Shown: piece by piece, positions 1 to 8,006 of the stretch
Layout of the letters: each line of letters starts with the position of its first letter
Numbering within the stretch: position 1 is the stretch's first letter
Virus record (IMG/VR): IMGVR_UViG_3300005295_000016
Span: 1 to 22,862 of that record
Source of the DNA: a virus
DNA length: 22,862 nt
Direction: 5' to 3' (one strand)
The notes under the pieces: generated by a model
The model's database searches: none
Told to the model about the DNA's origin: nothing
The model's input: only the letters and a program-made list of their open reading frames with translations
Program-made: the position numbers and the translations under genes

Positions 1-280
1 CCGCCACGAACGACTGCGAGATCGGGAACGGGAACGACCAATACGTCGTGTTGTCCACGGGGGTGCCGACGAGTGATCCGAACTGGGGGGTGACTCGGAT
101 CACATTGCCGGCATCCACATCCCCGAGGACCGCATCGCGGTTGTTGGCGTCACGGTCGGTGATCGACACCCGGAGCGTATTGGCGTAGCCCGGTACGGGA
201 TCGGAGGCGAGTGTGACCTCACCGGCCGAAGGCACTCCGCGTGCCGTGCTCCACGTATACGCCCCGAGTGTCGTCGCCAT
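1..280 (-). CDS. Head-tail connector, 5' part only (truncated by contig end)
   Basis: This is the first 93 codons of the gene that is complete at 22225-22848, cut by the left edge of the window. The ATG lies one base after the TAA of the capsid gene. Compared with the complete copy it has no indels. 16 of the 21 base differences in the shared 294 bases fall at third codon positions, and I read only four amino-acid changes (N/D, G/A, D/T, V/A). The two copies therefore look like two functional alleles of one gene in a circular or terminally redundant genome, not a broken duplicate. The role is that of the complete copy: joining the capsid portal to the tail. Confidence 0.85.
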   Translation of the reverse strand, partial: MATTLGAYTWSTARGVPSAGEVTLASDPVPGYANTLRVSITDRDANNRDAVLGDVDAGNVIRVTPQFGSLVGTPVDNTTYWSFPFPISQSFVA

Positions 281-294
281 GTTAGCTGGCGACG
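1..294. repeat. Left copy of 294-bp imperfect terminal repeat
   Basis: Bases 1-294 align without gaps to 22569-22862 with 21 substitutions, about 93% identity. The differences cluster between 104 and 134 and are mostly synonymous. This is probably a circular-genome overlap assembled from two strain variants. Confidence 0.9.
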
Positions 295-2015
295 TTGTAC
301 AGGCTGAACGCCGCGGGATACCACGGGATTGGGAAAAGAATACCAATCAGGCCGACATCCCGGCCGGCCTTGGAGGGCACGTCCACCTGGAGGGTGATCG
401 GGCCATCCTCGGTCCATGCGAAGCCCGACGAGGGGCCGACGAGCGCGAACGCGCCGTGATCGTCCAGCGTCGGGACATGGACCGCGCGGAGGCCGGAGAT
501 CGTGCCGCTGATCCCGCCGGCTGCCGTGGCCGAAGCCTGGAGGCCGGGGTAGAGCGGGGCATTCGTGCCGGTCGCCTTGGCATCGATGAACTCGCCGATT
601 GCCTGAGTGGACAACCAGATGGTGTCCGGCGGCCGGCGGATGGCGTCGAAGCTCGTCACGAACGCCGCGCCCAGCGAGAGGCTCGCCGGGTCGAGCGGAT
701 CGCCCTGGTTCCAGCCGCCCATTGCGTTGGCGAGGGAGTCGAGCGCCACATCCTCGGCGAACTGCGCATACGCCTCTGCGAGCAGCTCGATGAACAGGCC
801 GAGGAAGCTCGGCGACGAGCGCCGGAGCAACTGCACGGAGATGTCCGCGGCACCTGCGATGCTCACGGCCCCGAACGTCCGGGTGCCGATGAGCGTCTTC
901 TGTGACGCGACCTCTTCCTTCTCCGGTGACTGGATGCCGACTTCGGGCCGCTGGTTGATGACCGGCACCTTGATGTCCATGCCCGCGGGCGGGAGGTCCA
1001 GGCGGCGGGTCGTGGAGAGGAACGGACGGGACGCGTCGATGACGCCGATCAGCTCCGTCAGGTATGCCGTGGGCACGACGCCGAGGTTGTCGGACGTGAT
1101 CACGTCATCGAGCGACCGCATGGCGACCGCCGGGGTGATCTCGCCCGAGAGGACGCCGAGGACGGTGTGCGCCCACACGCCGAGCGGCGGGATCTCCTTG
1201 TCCTCCGCGCGGGTCGCGGGGAGGGTGACGGCCTGCCGATCCGCCTCTTCGAGCTGCTCAAGGCGGCCCATGACCGCATCGAGCGGAGCGCGGAAGGCAT
1301 CGGACATCGCACTCACGAGCGCGTTCCGATCCTCCGCGGTGAACCCGGTCACGGCCGGGGCGTCGTTCTCGGCCATGTGGCCCTCCTGCGAGCGGATAGC
1401 AAGTACCGTCGCCTGCTCGCCATAGGCGGGACGGTAGGTGAGTACCGCGCCAGTGAGCGCGGAGCGGGTGATCCGGCTGACACGTCGGCCGGCTCGTGTG
1501 ACCTTCTCGACGATGTTCCGGCCGAGGTCCATCTCAAGGGAGACGCCCTGGATGATCCCGTCCTCGGCCAGCGCCATGATCTCGTCGCCGGCAGCCGTGC
1601 GGGCAACCTTGAACGTGGCGTATCCGCCGTCTGCCTCTTCCCATACCCGGACCGACCGTCCGGTGGGCACGCGCTTCATGGTGGGCTGGCCGTCCGACCC
1701 CAGGCCGAGCGTGCCGGAGTGCTCCAGGCCCATGAGGAAGAGGGCGTTGTCAGGAGTGCCGGCCACGGAGCCGGGTGCGAACTCCTCCGCACCGCTGCGG
1801 GTGCTGATGGTCTTGTTGAACGGGACGAGGCGCACGTCGATCTCGCGCTTGCTCGCATCCCGGACGGTGATTACCGTCTCGTCTGCCGGTAGCTCCAGCT
1901 CTTCGGTGTCGTCGCCCAAAACAGAAGACCTCCACGCTCCGCACTTCGGACACGGCCCGTGCGGGTGGAGGTCACATGGTTTGGGCAAGACGACGGAGCG
2001 TACGGCCCTCTTCAA
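282..2015 (-). CDS. Fused prohead protease and HK97-fold major capsid protein
   Basis: The protein builds the capsid shell and probably cleaves itself during maturation. The N-terminal third resembles an S78/HK97-type prohead protease: a His in MGLEHSG near residue 98 and a Ser in GVSLEMD near residue 159 are the likely catalytic residues. From about residue 214 (MAENDAPAV) a charged coiled stretch like a scaffolding delta domain leads into the capsid domain, which ends in PWYPAAFSLYNVAS. The longest frame opens with TTG at 2015, but TTG at 1919 has an ideal GGAGGT eight bases upstream and may be the true start. The extra residues carry CPKCG. Fusions of protease and capsid are known in phages. 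It follows the portal in the same reading frame, separated only by the portal TAG and a few codons. Confidence 0.88.
   Translation of the reverse strand: MKRAVRSVVLPKPCDLHPHGPCPKCGAWRSSVLGDDTEELELPADETVITVRDASKREIDVRLVPFNKTISTRSGAEEFAPGSVAGTPDNALFLMGLEHSGTLGLGSDGQPTMKRVPTGRSVRVWEEADGGYATFKVARTAAGDEIMALAEDGIIQGVSLEMDLGRNIVEKVTRAGRRVSRITRSALTGAVLTYRPAYGEQATVLAIRSQEGHMAENDAPAVTGFTAEDRNALVSAMSDAFRAPLDAVMGRLEQLEEADRQAVTLPATRAEDKEIPPLGVWAHTVLGVLSGEITPAVAMRSLDDVITSDNLGVVPTAYLTELIGVIDASRPFLSTTRRLDLPPAGMDIKVPVINQRPEVGIQSPEKEEVASQKTLIGTRTFGAVSIAGAADISVQLLRRSSPSFLGLFIELLAEAYAQFAEDVALDSLANAMGGWNQGDPLDPASLSLGAAFVTSFDAIRRPPDTIWLSTQAIGEFIDAKATGTNAPLYPGLQASATAAGGISGTISGLRAVHVPTLDDHGAFALVGPSSGFAWTEDGPITLQVDVPSKAGRDVGLIGILFPIPWYPAAFSLYNVAS
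1376..1387 (-). promoter_or_regulatory. Strong internal ribosome binding site for capsid domain
   Basis: On the minus strand AGGAGG stands five bases before an in-frame ATG at 1376, exactly at the start of the scaffold/capsid part of the fusion gene. Initiation here would give a 364-residue protein (282-1376) without the protease, which could supply excess capsid subunits over protease. Confidence 0.6.
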
Positions 2016-2034
2016 TTGCGCGGAGCGTACGGCC
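1993..2034. repeat. Short direct repeat around portal stop
   Basis: CGGAGCGTACGGCC occurs twice (1993-2006 and 2021-2034), and a degenerate form lies upstream in the portal C-terminus near 2175. On the coding strand it spells AVRS each time, and the second copy overlaps the portal TAG. It may be a trace of local duplication. Confidence 0.7.
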
Positions 2035-3476
2035 TACGCGGTGGCCTCGTCAAGATAGGCCGTGCCGCAGCGCGGGCATGAGCCGATGAACGGCCCCGCC
2101 TCGGCCAGCAGCTTGTTGCACGGCCGGAGTACGCCCTTGAGGACGCGTCGGCCGGAGCAACGCACGGGCTCCGCGGAGCGTGCGACCGGAAGCCGTGTCG
2201 GGAACGCTGCAGGAGGGGCGAACGGCACGGGCTGGAACTCCACGTCTCCGGCGTCGATACCCTCGGACCGGCGGGCGATGGCCGCCGCCTCTTCGGGGCC
2301 GATCACCGGCACCATCAGCCCATACGTCTCCCATCGGGTCTTGGCGTTGGCCCGCTCGAAGCCCGACACGTTGAACCGCGCCACGGTGGACCGGGGCAGG
2401 AGGTCCGACATCTCCTGCTCGATGGGCTCCAGGAAGTTGGGCGCAAGGCTCGTCTTGACGAACAGTGAGAAGACTTCCTGGACGTTCTGGTACGTCAGGG
2501 AGGAGCCGGGTGCGTTGTACTCGAGCAGCACGCCGGGGATACCGAACATGTTCGCGGCATCGCCCTTGTTGGCTAGCCGTGCGTCTAGCATCTGCGCCGC
2601 GGCGGGGTTGACGCCGAACTCCGTGATGTCCTCGATCCCCTCGTCGGTGACGAGCGGTACGTTGTGCGGTCGGGAGGCAATCTGCTGCTTCAACAGCTCC
2701 GCTTCGGTCGGCCCCGTGTCGGTGTCTCCGAGGGAGCCGGCGGCCTTGACCCACATCGACGGGTAGCCGCCCTCGGCATAGAAGTTGGCGGCCCATTCCT
2801 GCGACTCGACCGCGACCGACGCCGCAGCGCCGCACATCTGCAACGGACCGACGCCCCGCAGCCCGCCGTCCGGGTTGGGGAGGAAGGTGATCTGCCGCAT
2901 GTCGCGCGGGTCCATGACCGTCTGCTTGCCGCGGACGCTCCAGGTGATGACCGGCTGCAACCGGTCCACGGTCGGGTCAACGGTGATCTCCCACGGCGGG
3001 ATGGCGATGAGCGACATGGGCAGGTCGTCGCTATCCCGCTTGGCGACCCACCACCACACCTCGCCATACGACGCCAGCCAAAAGGCGGTGTCGCGGTAGA
3101 ACTTGTTGGGCGTGCGGAACGGGTCCGGACGGGTAACGAGCCGCGGCACGTCCGCGCCCTCCAGGCGCACGCCGTTGCGGTACGTCTCGACGGCCAGTGA
3201 GCCCGTGGTGTTGGCGATGAGCGACACCGCCCGGAAGATGGCGGGCGTCCCGAGGGCCTCCGCCACTGATGGGAACCGCCACGGCCGGCGGGACAGTCCG
3301 AATGCTTGCAGGATTTGCGTATCCCAATCCGGGTAGGTCGTGAAGCTGTCGATGGAGCGCATGCCCGCCTTGACGGCACGAGCCACGTCCGTCCGGTCCG
3401 CGATCTGCATCTGGCGGTCCGTCTGCGGCTCCGGCATGGGGGAGAACAACGCCTTGACCGACTCTCGGACGTTCAT
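2034..3476 (-). CDS. Portal protein with C-terminal zinc-knuckle-like tail
   Basis: This 480-residue protein matches the HK97-type portal family in size and character: a dodecameric ring at one capsid vertex through which DNA is packaged and ejected, and to which the connector binds. The ATG directly follows the terminase TAG (TAGATG). Recognisable portal stretches are the early TIFRAVSLIANTTGSLAVETYR-like segment and the later MFGIPGVLLEYNAPGSSLTYQN-like segment. The last 50 residues hold four cysteines (RCSG, RPCNKLLAEA, CPRCG) in an arrangement like Com/zinc-ribbon tails seen on some phage portals. The stop is TAG, and the following protease-capsid frame is in phase with it. Order terminase, portal, protease-capsid is standard. 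Confidence 0.9.
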   Translation of the reverse strand: MNVRESVKALFSPMPEPQTDRQMQIADRTDVARAVKAGMRSIDSFTTYPDWDTQILQAFGLSRRPWRFPSVAEALGTPAIFRAVSLIANTTGSLAVETYRNGVRLEGADVPRLVTRPDPFRTPNKFYRDTAFWLASYGEVWWWVAKRDSDDLPMSLIAIPPWEITVDPTVDRLQPVITWSVRGKQTVMDPRDMRQITFLPNPDGGLRGVGPLQMCGAAASVAVESQEWAANFYAEGGYPSMWVKAAGSLGDTDTGPTEAELLKQQIASRPHNVPLVTDEGIEDITEFGVNPAAAQMLDARLANKGDAANMFGIPGVLLEYNAPGSSLTYQNVQEVFSLFVKTSLAPNFLEPIEQEMSDLLPRSTVARFNVSGFERANAKTRWETYGLMVPVIGPEEAAAIARRSEGIDAGDVEFQPVPFAPPAAFPTRLPVARSAEPVRCSGRRVLKGVLRPCNKLLAEAGPFIGSCPRCGTAYLDEATA

Positions 3477-4898
3477 CTAGTACACCCTCGCTACCGGAAC
3501 AGGCGGGCCGCTCGCCAACCATACCGCCCGGATGGCGGCAAGCGATGCGGTGATCGGGCGGTCATCGAGGGCACGGACCGCGTGATAGGCACCTTCCCCG
3601 TTGGGCTTCTCCGATGTCCAGGTCAGGTCGTCGGTCACGGCGTCGCACTCCGACCACTTGAGCTTCTGCGCCGTGACGATGTTCTTGAACTGCGCCGACG
3701 CGTTGGCGAACTCGCCGCCGCTGATGGGCTTGCCGGTCTTGACGTACTTCACCAGCTCCTTGTCGGTGAGCGGATCGTGGCCCACCTGTCGGATGCCGTA
3801 CTTCTGGCAGAGCTGCTTCACCTGCCTGCCCAGCTCGTCGGTGTCGATTGGCTCGCCGGTCACATCGACAAGGAGCCGGAGGGCAACCTCCTCCCCGGAA
3901 CGCCACGCCAGCGCGACGGATGCCCTCCGGCCCTTGGGGTCCATGCTCACCGCGATTACGGGGCGCAGGGGCGTCCCGGTGTCGGCCTTGCAACGGACCC
4001 AGGAGAACTCGTCAACGAGCCGTTCACGGAGGGAGGCGACCCACCGGCAGAGGTGCTCCGTCTCGAAGATCCCCATCGTGCCGGCCAGCTTGTTGGCGAC
4101 GTACTCCCGCTCCAGGTACGGCAGGATGCCTGACATGTGGCCGATGGACGGGTTGGCCTCCAGCCACCCGGCATGATCGTCGGCGGCACGGTTGGGTGCC
4201 GCGGACCACTCCAGGTAGGCCAGTGATGGATCGCCATCGGCACGGGTCCGCAGCGCGTTCAGCACAACGGATGTCTCGTCGCCCGCATTCGACAGGTACA
4301 GGATCTGCGGGTTAGCGGAAGCGGTGAGCGTCGGCTTGGCGGCTGCGATGAAGTCGAAGTTGTCCAGCTCGCGGACCTCGTCGATGATCACGTCGTCGTT
4401 CGACGGGCCGCGGGCACCGGACCGCGTCGGCGCGACGATGCGGTATGACCCGCCGTTGCGCATCTTGATCTCTTCCTGACCGTTGGCATACCGCGGCATG
4501 ACGATCCGCCCGCCCTTGATTGCCAACTCTCCGGGCACCGCGCCGAGTATCTCCGCGACATGGCCGAAGACCTCACGCGGTAGCTCCCGGTTCTGCGCCG
4601 TGTGCATGATCCGCCGGCCCATCCGCAGCCGGTGGACGATCCTCGGAACGAGCGGCCGTGTTTTTCCGTTCTGGCGAGCAACGATCTGGGCCACCTCGGG
4701 GAACAACCACAGGCCGTTACGCCCGATGGCGTTGTCGTACCGGGCGGCGATCCGCTGCCACGGGAACGGCTCGAAGCCGATGCGCTCGCACGTCTGCTCC
4801 CACTCCTTGAGCAGACTGCGGGCCGGGGTCGGTGGACTGATCCGGGGCTTCTCTCGGCCCTTCGGTGATGAGCGGGGGATTGCGTTAGCCAGCGCCAT
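3477..4898 (-). CDS. terL: Terminase large subunit
   Basis: This is the packaging motor that pumps DNA into the prohead and cuts it. At 473 residues it has the usual two domains. The N-terminal ATPase shows a variant Walker A, ARQNGKT near residues 74-80, a Walker B ending DDVIIDEV near residues 167-174, and a coupling-type LYLSNAGD after it. The C-terminal nuclease starts near residue 317 with VSMDPKG, whose Asp is a likely metal ligand. The ATG at 4898 lies inside the end of the HNH gene (14-base overlap). No small subunit gene is recognisable on either side. The overlapping HNH gene suggests a cos-type packaging partner. Confidence 0.92.
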   Translation of the reverse strand: MALANAIPRSSPKGREKPRISPPTPARSLLKEWEQTCERIGFEPFPWQRIAARYDNAIGRNGLWLFPEVAQIVARQNGKTRPLVPRIVHRLRMGRRIMHTAQNRELPREVFGHVAEILGAVPGELAIKGGRIVMPRYANGQEEIKMRNGGSYRIVAPTRSGARGPSNDDVIIDEVRELDNFDFIAAAKPTLTASANPQILYLSNAGDETSVVLNALRTRADGDPSLAYLEWSAAPNRAADDHAGWLEANPSIGHMSGILPYLEREYVANKLAGTMGIFETEHLCRWVASLRERLVDEFSWVRCKADTGTPLRPVIAVSMDPKGRRASVALAWRSGEEVALRLLVDVTGEPIDTDELGRQVKQLCQKYGIRQVGHDPLTDKELVKYVKTGKPISGGEFANASAQFKNIVTAQKLKWSECDAVTDDLTWTSEKPNGEGAYHAVRALDDRPITASLAAIRAVWLASGPPVPVARVY

Positions 4899-5322
4899 GA
4901 TTCCGACTGTTTACGGAGCCTGTACCCGAAAAGGAGAGAGATTTCGGGAGAGCCCTATTGTTTCGTTCCCTCACTCTAAAAAACGAATGGCCTTGCACTA
5001 GTGGATGACGCACCCCTGCCGGTGTCATCCCATCCGCTAGCTCTCTATCCAGCCGTGCTGCTACCCCCCGTGCAGTGTTGTGGTGGGTGCACGATGCACG
5101 GAGGTTGCTCATGCTGATGAACTGGTGCCATGCCATGTCACGGTGTACCGGGAGGATGTGGTCCGCTACCCTGCCGGGGTAGGTGCAGCCCTTCACCACC
5201 TGACAGATACGGCCGTCCCTTGCGATGACCGCTGCGCTGGTACGACGCCATGCTGTCTTGACGTACCAGCAACCCGGGATGCGGATGCCGGCGTGACAGT
5301 TGGGGCAGGAGCATGCGCTCAC
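4885..5322 (-). CDS. HNH endonuclease next to terminase
   Basis: The 145-residue protein has a clear HNH core: VIARDGRICQ, then VADHILPVH (first His), then SNLRASCTHHNTARG (Asn and His-His). An N-terminal CPNCH adds cysteines and may bind zinc. HNH proteins encoded beside terL in HK97-like phages stimulate terminase cutting at cos, so a packaging role is the likeliest; a homing endonuclease is the alternative. The GTG at 5322 overlaps the glycosyltransferase stop as GTGA. The final 35 residues look unstructured, are richer in A+T at the DNA level, and overlap the terminase start. Confidence 0.82.
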   Translation of the reverse strand: MSACSCPNCHAGIRIPGCWYVKTAWRRTSAAVIARDGRICQVVKGCTYPGRVADHILPVHRDMAWHQFISMSNLRASCTHHNTARGVAARLDRELADGMTPAGVRHPLVQGHSFFRVRERNNRALPKSLSFSGTGSVNSRNHGAG

Positions 5323-6530
5323 GCGACTTCCTCGACACCGAAGAGGGGCCGCCTCTTCACGATGGTGCGGAGCTGCTCCACTACCGCTTCGTCCGTTACC
5401 ACCGCTTGCCCATCGGTGAACTCTATACGCTGCCCGTCCACCATCAACGCCCGCTTCCTGGACTGGAAGAGCACGCCCTTGCCGTGGATGCGGGGCTTGT
5501 GGCGTAGGGTGATGGCGTCACGGTAGAGCTGGGCGAGTATCTCTAGGGCGGGTAGCTCGTCGTGGTATTTGAGGACGTGGGCCACGCCACGCTGCGCGGC
5601 CTCATAGCGCATGTCGGACGACTGCACCATCTTGCGGATGACGCCCTTGAGGGAGTGCGGCGTTGCGGGCTGGAACGGAAGCCCTCCCCACAGTGAGCGC
5701 ATGCGGCGCAGCGTCCAGTCGTCTGCGCCTGCGATCACGGGCTTGCCCATTGCCCAGGCTTCCACGGAGTTGCAGCCATAGCCGAACAACAGTTGGTCAT
5801 AGACGATGTCGGCCTTGGCCTTCTCCACCAGCGCCACGTCGTTGGTCTGGTTCTCCACCATGACTAGGTCGATGGGCAGCCCCTCGGCCAGCAGTTCGCT
5901 CACGGCCTGTAGGAACAGGTCGGTGTGCTTGAGGGCGCGGTTCGTGGGGCAGTGGACGATCCGTACCCTTCCATCTGGACTACGGTCGTTCAGCGGCCCG
6001 AAGGTACGCAGAGCCGCTACGTCATACGCAGTCGGGAGCCAGTAGAGCTTGTCCGGGGCCGGCCGTTGCAGGTCGATGGTGGAGACGGCCGCGACCATCT
6101 TCCGGTGAGCTGCGATGTCCAGCATGCGCTGCGGGTTGCTGCGGAACATGGAGCCGTGGTGATGGAGCAAGATCGGCTTCTTGTACAGGTCGAACGTCCG
6201 CGCAGCGATGTCCGAGTTGTTGAAGTGGATGACATCGGCCTCGCGGGCATGCTGCCGGATGTCGCCCTGGGTCCGTCTGTCCCACACCTCGCCGCCGGGG
6301 AACTCGAAGTATTGCTGATGGCGGTGATAGCTGCGGATCGTCAGGCCCGCTTCGGGGTGCTTGTCCGCGGCGATGCGGAGGCGGCCCACGACGCCACCGG
6401 GGTCGATCTGGCCGATTGCCAGCGCATTGATGATGGCGGGGTCAGACCCATGCTTCTGCGCAGCCCGAACGTAGCGGGCGTTCTGGCCGTTCGTGTCCAG
6501 GCCATTGGAGATGATGACCGCCTTCGTCAC
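5319..6530 (-). CDS. GT-B glycosyltransferase (family 4-like)
   Basis: This would be a cytosolic enzyme moving a sugar from a nucleotide-sugar donor. Starting at GTG 6530 (GTGA overlap with the preceding stop) it has 403 residues; an open frame reaches 6662 but would run 130 bases into the upstream gene. Features typical of GT-B enzymes are an N-terminal VIISNGLDTNGQN, a mid-chain VHCPTNRALKHTDLF near residue 187, and the donor-site region NSVEAWAMGKPVIAG near residue 255. Its position between lysis and packaging genes is odd. It might decorate virions, DNA or the host surface, for example to block superinfection. The acceptor is unknown. Confidence 0.72.
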   Translation of the reverse strand: MTKAVIISNGLDTNGQNARYVRAAQKHGSDPAIINALAIGQIDPGGVVGRLRIAADKHPEAGLTIRSYHRHQQYFEFPGGEVWDRRTQGDIRQHAREADVIHFNNSDIAARTFDLYKKPILLHHHGSMFRSNPQRMLDIAAHRKMVAAVSTIDLQRPAPDKLYWLPTAYDVAALRTFGPLNDRSPDGRVRIVHCPTNRALKHTDLFLQAVSELLAEGLPIDLVMVENQTNDVALVEKAKADIVYDQLLFGYGCNSVEAWAMGKPVIAGADDWTLRRMRSLWGGLPFQPATPHSLKGVIRKMVQSSDMRYEAAQRGVAHVLKYHDELPALEILAQLYRDAITLRHKPRIHGKGVLFQSRKRALMVDGQRIEFTDGQAVVTDEAVVEQLRTIVKRRPLFGVEEVA

Positions 6531-6874
6531 ATCGGCACCAAGGCGGGCACAGGACGCCACATGGTGTCCGTGGGAGGCGGTGTAACGGCTGGTCCTGCCC
6601 CGTAGCGGATCGTGACTGGGCACAGTCCGGCCGAACGGGGCAGGCCGCAGATATGCTCCCATGCCTCGACGCCGATGTCTGCCACGCGGCCCTTGCGTTG
6701 CATCGCCCTATCGGGGCCGGCGTCATTCGAGGTCATCGTCAGGCATCGCTTCGCGCAGATCGTGACCGTCTGACCGGGGCCACCGGGGAGGGCCAGATAG
6801 TCGTCGCCGTACTTCTCCGGCATCCACGAGGCGACACCGGACACGACAACGGCGGCGACGAGAACCGCCGTCAA
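6527..6874 (-). CDS. Secreted RlpA-like double-psi beta-barrel protein
   Basis: The 115-residue protein begins with a hydrophobic signal-like segment (MTAVLVAAVVVSGVASW) followed by a short domain containing LALPGGPGQTVTICAKRC, SNDAGPDRAMQ, RVADIGVEAW and CPVTIRYG. This pattern resembles RlpA-type double-psi barrels, which include lytic transglycosylases and cell-wall binding proteins; the Asp in SNDAGPD sits where RlpA has its conserved Asp. Two to four cysteines could form disulphides outside the cell. The TTG start overlaps the holin-like stop as TTGA. It probably assists lysis or modifies peptidoglycan. The family call rests on motif memory only. Confidence 0.5.
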   Translation of the reverse strand: MTAVLVAAVVVSGVASWMPEKYGDDYLALPGGPGQTVTICAKRCLTMTSNDAGPDRAMQRKGRVADIGVEAWEHICGLPRSAGLCPVTIRYGAGPAVTPPPTDTMWRPVPALVPM

Positions 6875-7119
6875 CTTGGCCCGCCCGTAGCGGCTTCGGT
6901 GTTGTAGACGACCGGCGTTGCCGCTGCGGCGATCTTAGCCGTGTTGGCCGAGGCCGAGTTACCGGCAGAGTCGCGGATCAGCCAACCGACGACGAGGCCC
7001 AGCAGGGTCCATGCCTGGACGCTATCGCCGCGCTCGTTGTAGATGAGGAAGAAGCACGAGCCGACCACGATGATGGCGATCACGTACTTGGCGATAGTGT
7101 CGATCAGTTCCTTGGTCAC
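6871..7119 (-). CDS. Holin-like small membrane protein
   Basis: The 82-residue protein shows two hydrophobic segments, KYVIAIIVVGSCFFLIY (about residues 11-27) and AWTLLGLVVGWLIR (about residues 36-49), then a polar, alanine-rich tail. The layout and its place directly after the endolysin suit a holin or spanin-like partner that lets endolysin reach the wall. The GTG start overlaps the endolysin TGA. No family is recognised with certainty. Confidence 0.55.
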   Translation of the reverse strand: MTKELIDTIAKYVIAIIVVGSCFFLIYNERGDSVQAWTLLGLVVGWLIRDSAGNSASANTAKIAAAATPVVYNTEAATGGPS

Positions 7120-8006
7120 TTCTTGGCCTCCAGTGCCTTCTTGGATGCCGCGTCAACGCCCTGGTTGAACGTCGTCGCCGTATCGGGAGTGTAGTCAACG
7201 TCCATCTTGAGGAAGACGGCCAGCTCGTCGCCGATCAGCCAGACGTTGCTACGGTCGCCGGGGTTCTCGTCAAGCGGTGGGACGAGTACGCCCTGACCCA
7301 TGACCCGCTTGGTCGTACCCGGCTCCAGGAAGATGTATTCGCGGTCCGCCACCTGCACCGCGGCATGTTTGCCGCCGCCCTTGACCGTTGCGACCCCGCT
7401 TGCGGCTTGAGCCTTCTCGATGACGAGTGCTGGCACTTCTGGTTCCTCCGGGTCGGTGTCGGGGAGCTGGAACCGCGGAGCGCGACCCCAAAATAGCCTC
7501 TTCTCATCGTTACGCTCCCGGCGGGCGAGCTGCTCCATGTATGCCCGCAGTGACGTTAGCCGCATGTACTTGAAGCCGGCGCAAAGCGGGTCGCCCACCA
7601 TCACGGAAGTCTTGTTCCCGTTGAACAACGGGTGGACGTAGACGGCGTGTCCGCGGTCGAAGGTGGCCGAGCATCGGTCGATGGCCGGGAGGGCGTCGTA
7701 CCAGCCCTGCGCGATGACCCCATCGCCGGCATTCAGGGTGCGTACGACATCCTCGAAGGGGTCGGACCGGATGTCCAGGTCTTGCGCCCAGTGGTGCCAC
7801 GCCGTATCGACATGGATGAGGTTGGTTCCCCGACCGATGATATCCGCGACCGTCCGCCCGCAATACGGGATCAGCTGTCCGCCCCACACCGACACCTGAC
7901 CGCCCGTCGTGAAGTCGAGCGCCATCGCCCCGGACTCAAGGGTGCAGATATACGAGTCCAGGTAGGTCGTCGGGTCGCCGAGCTGCCGCCGAAACTGCGG
8001 GATCAC
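7116..8006 (-). CDS. C39-like cysteine peptidase endolysin (putative)
   Basis: The 296-residue protein resembles papain-like C39 peptidases in its first 150 residues: Cys21 in YICTLESGAMAL, His120 in RGHAVYVH and Asp139 in VMVGDPLC form a plausible catalytic triad in the right order. The preceding GDGVIAQGWYDALP fits the same fold. There is no signal peptide, as expected for a holin-dependent endolysin. After a proline-rich hinge near residue 185, the C-terminal 110 residues are unassigned and may bind cell wall or be structural. Neighbouring membrane proteins on both sides form a lysis cassette. The GTG at 8006 overlaps the preceding TGA. A virion-associated peptidase is an alternative. Confidence 0.6.
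   Translation of the reverse strand: MIPQFRRQLGDPTTYLDSYICTLESGAMALDFTTGGQVSVWGGQLIPYCGRTVADIIGRGTNLIHVDTAWHHWAQDLDIRSDPFEDVVRTLNAGDGVIAQGWYDALPAIDRCSATFDRGHAVYVHPLFNGNKTSVMVGDPLCAGFKYMRLTSLRAYMEQLARRERNDEKRLFWGRAPRFQLPDTDPEEPEVPALVIEKAQAASGVATVKGGGKHAAVQVADREYIFLEPGTTKRVMGQGVLVPPLDENPGDRSNVWLIGDELAVFLKMDVDYTPDTATTFNQGVDAASKKALEAKK

Noticed and set aside
213-2766. Long plus-strand open frames over the capsid and portal genes
   Set aside because: They mirror well-supported minus-strand genes, are Arg/Ala-rich and motif-free, and result from high G+C content. The same applies to all plus-strand frames in the window.
6531-6662. N-terminal extension of the glycosyltransferase
   Set aside because: It would overlap the upstream gene by 130 bases. 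The GTG at 6530 is coupled to the preceding stop and starts the recognisable fold.
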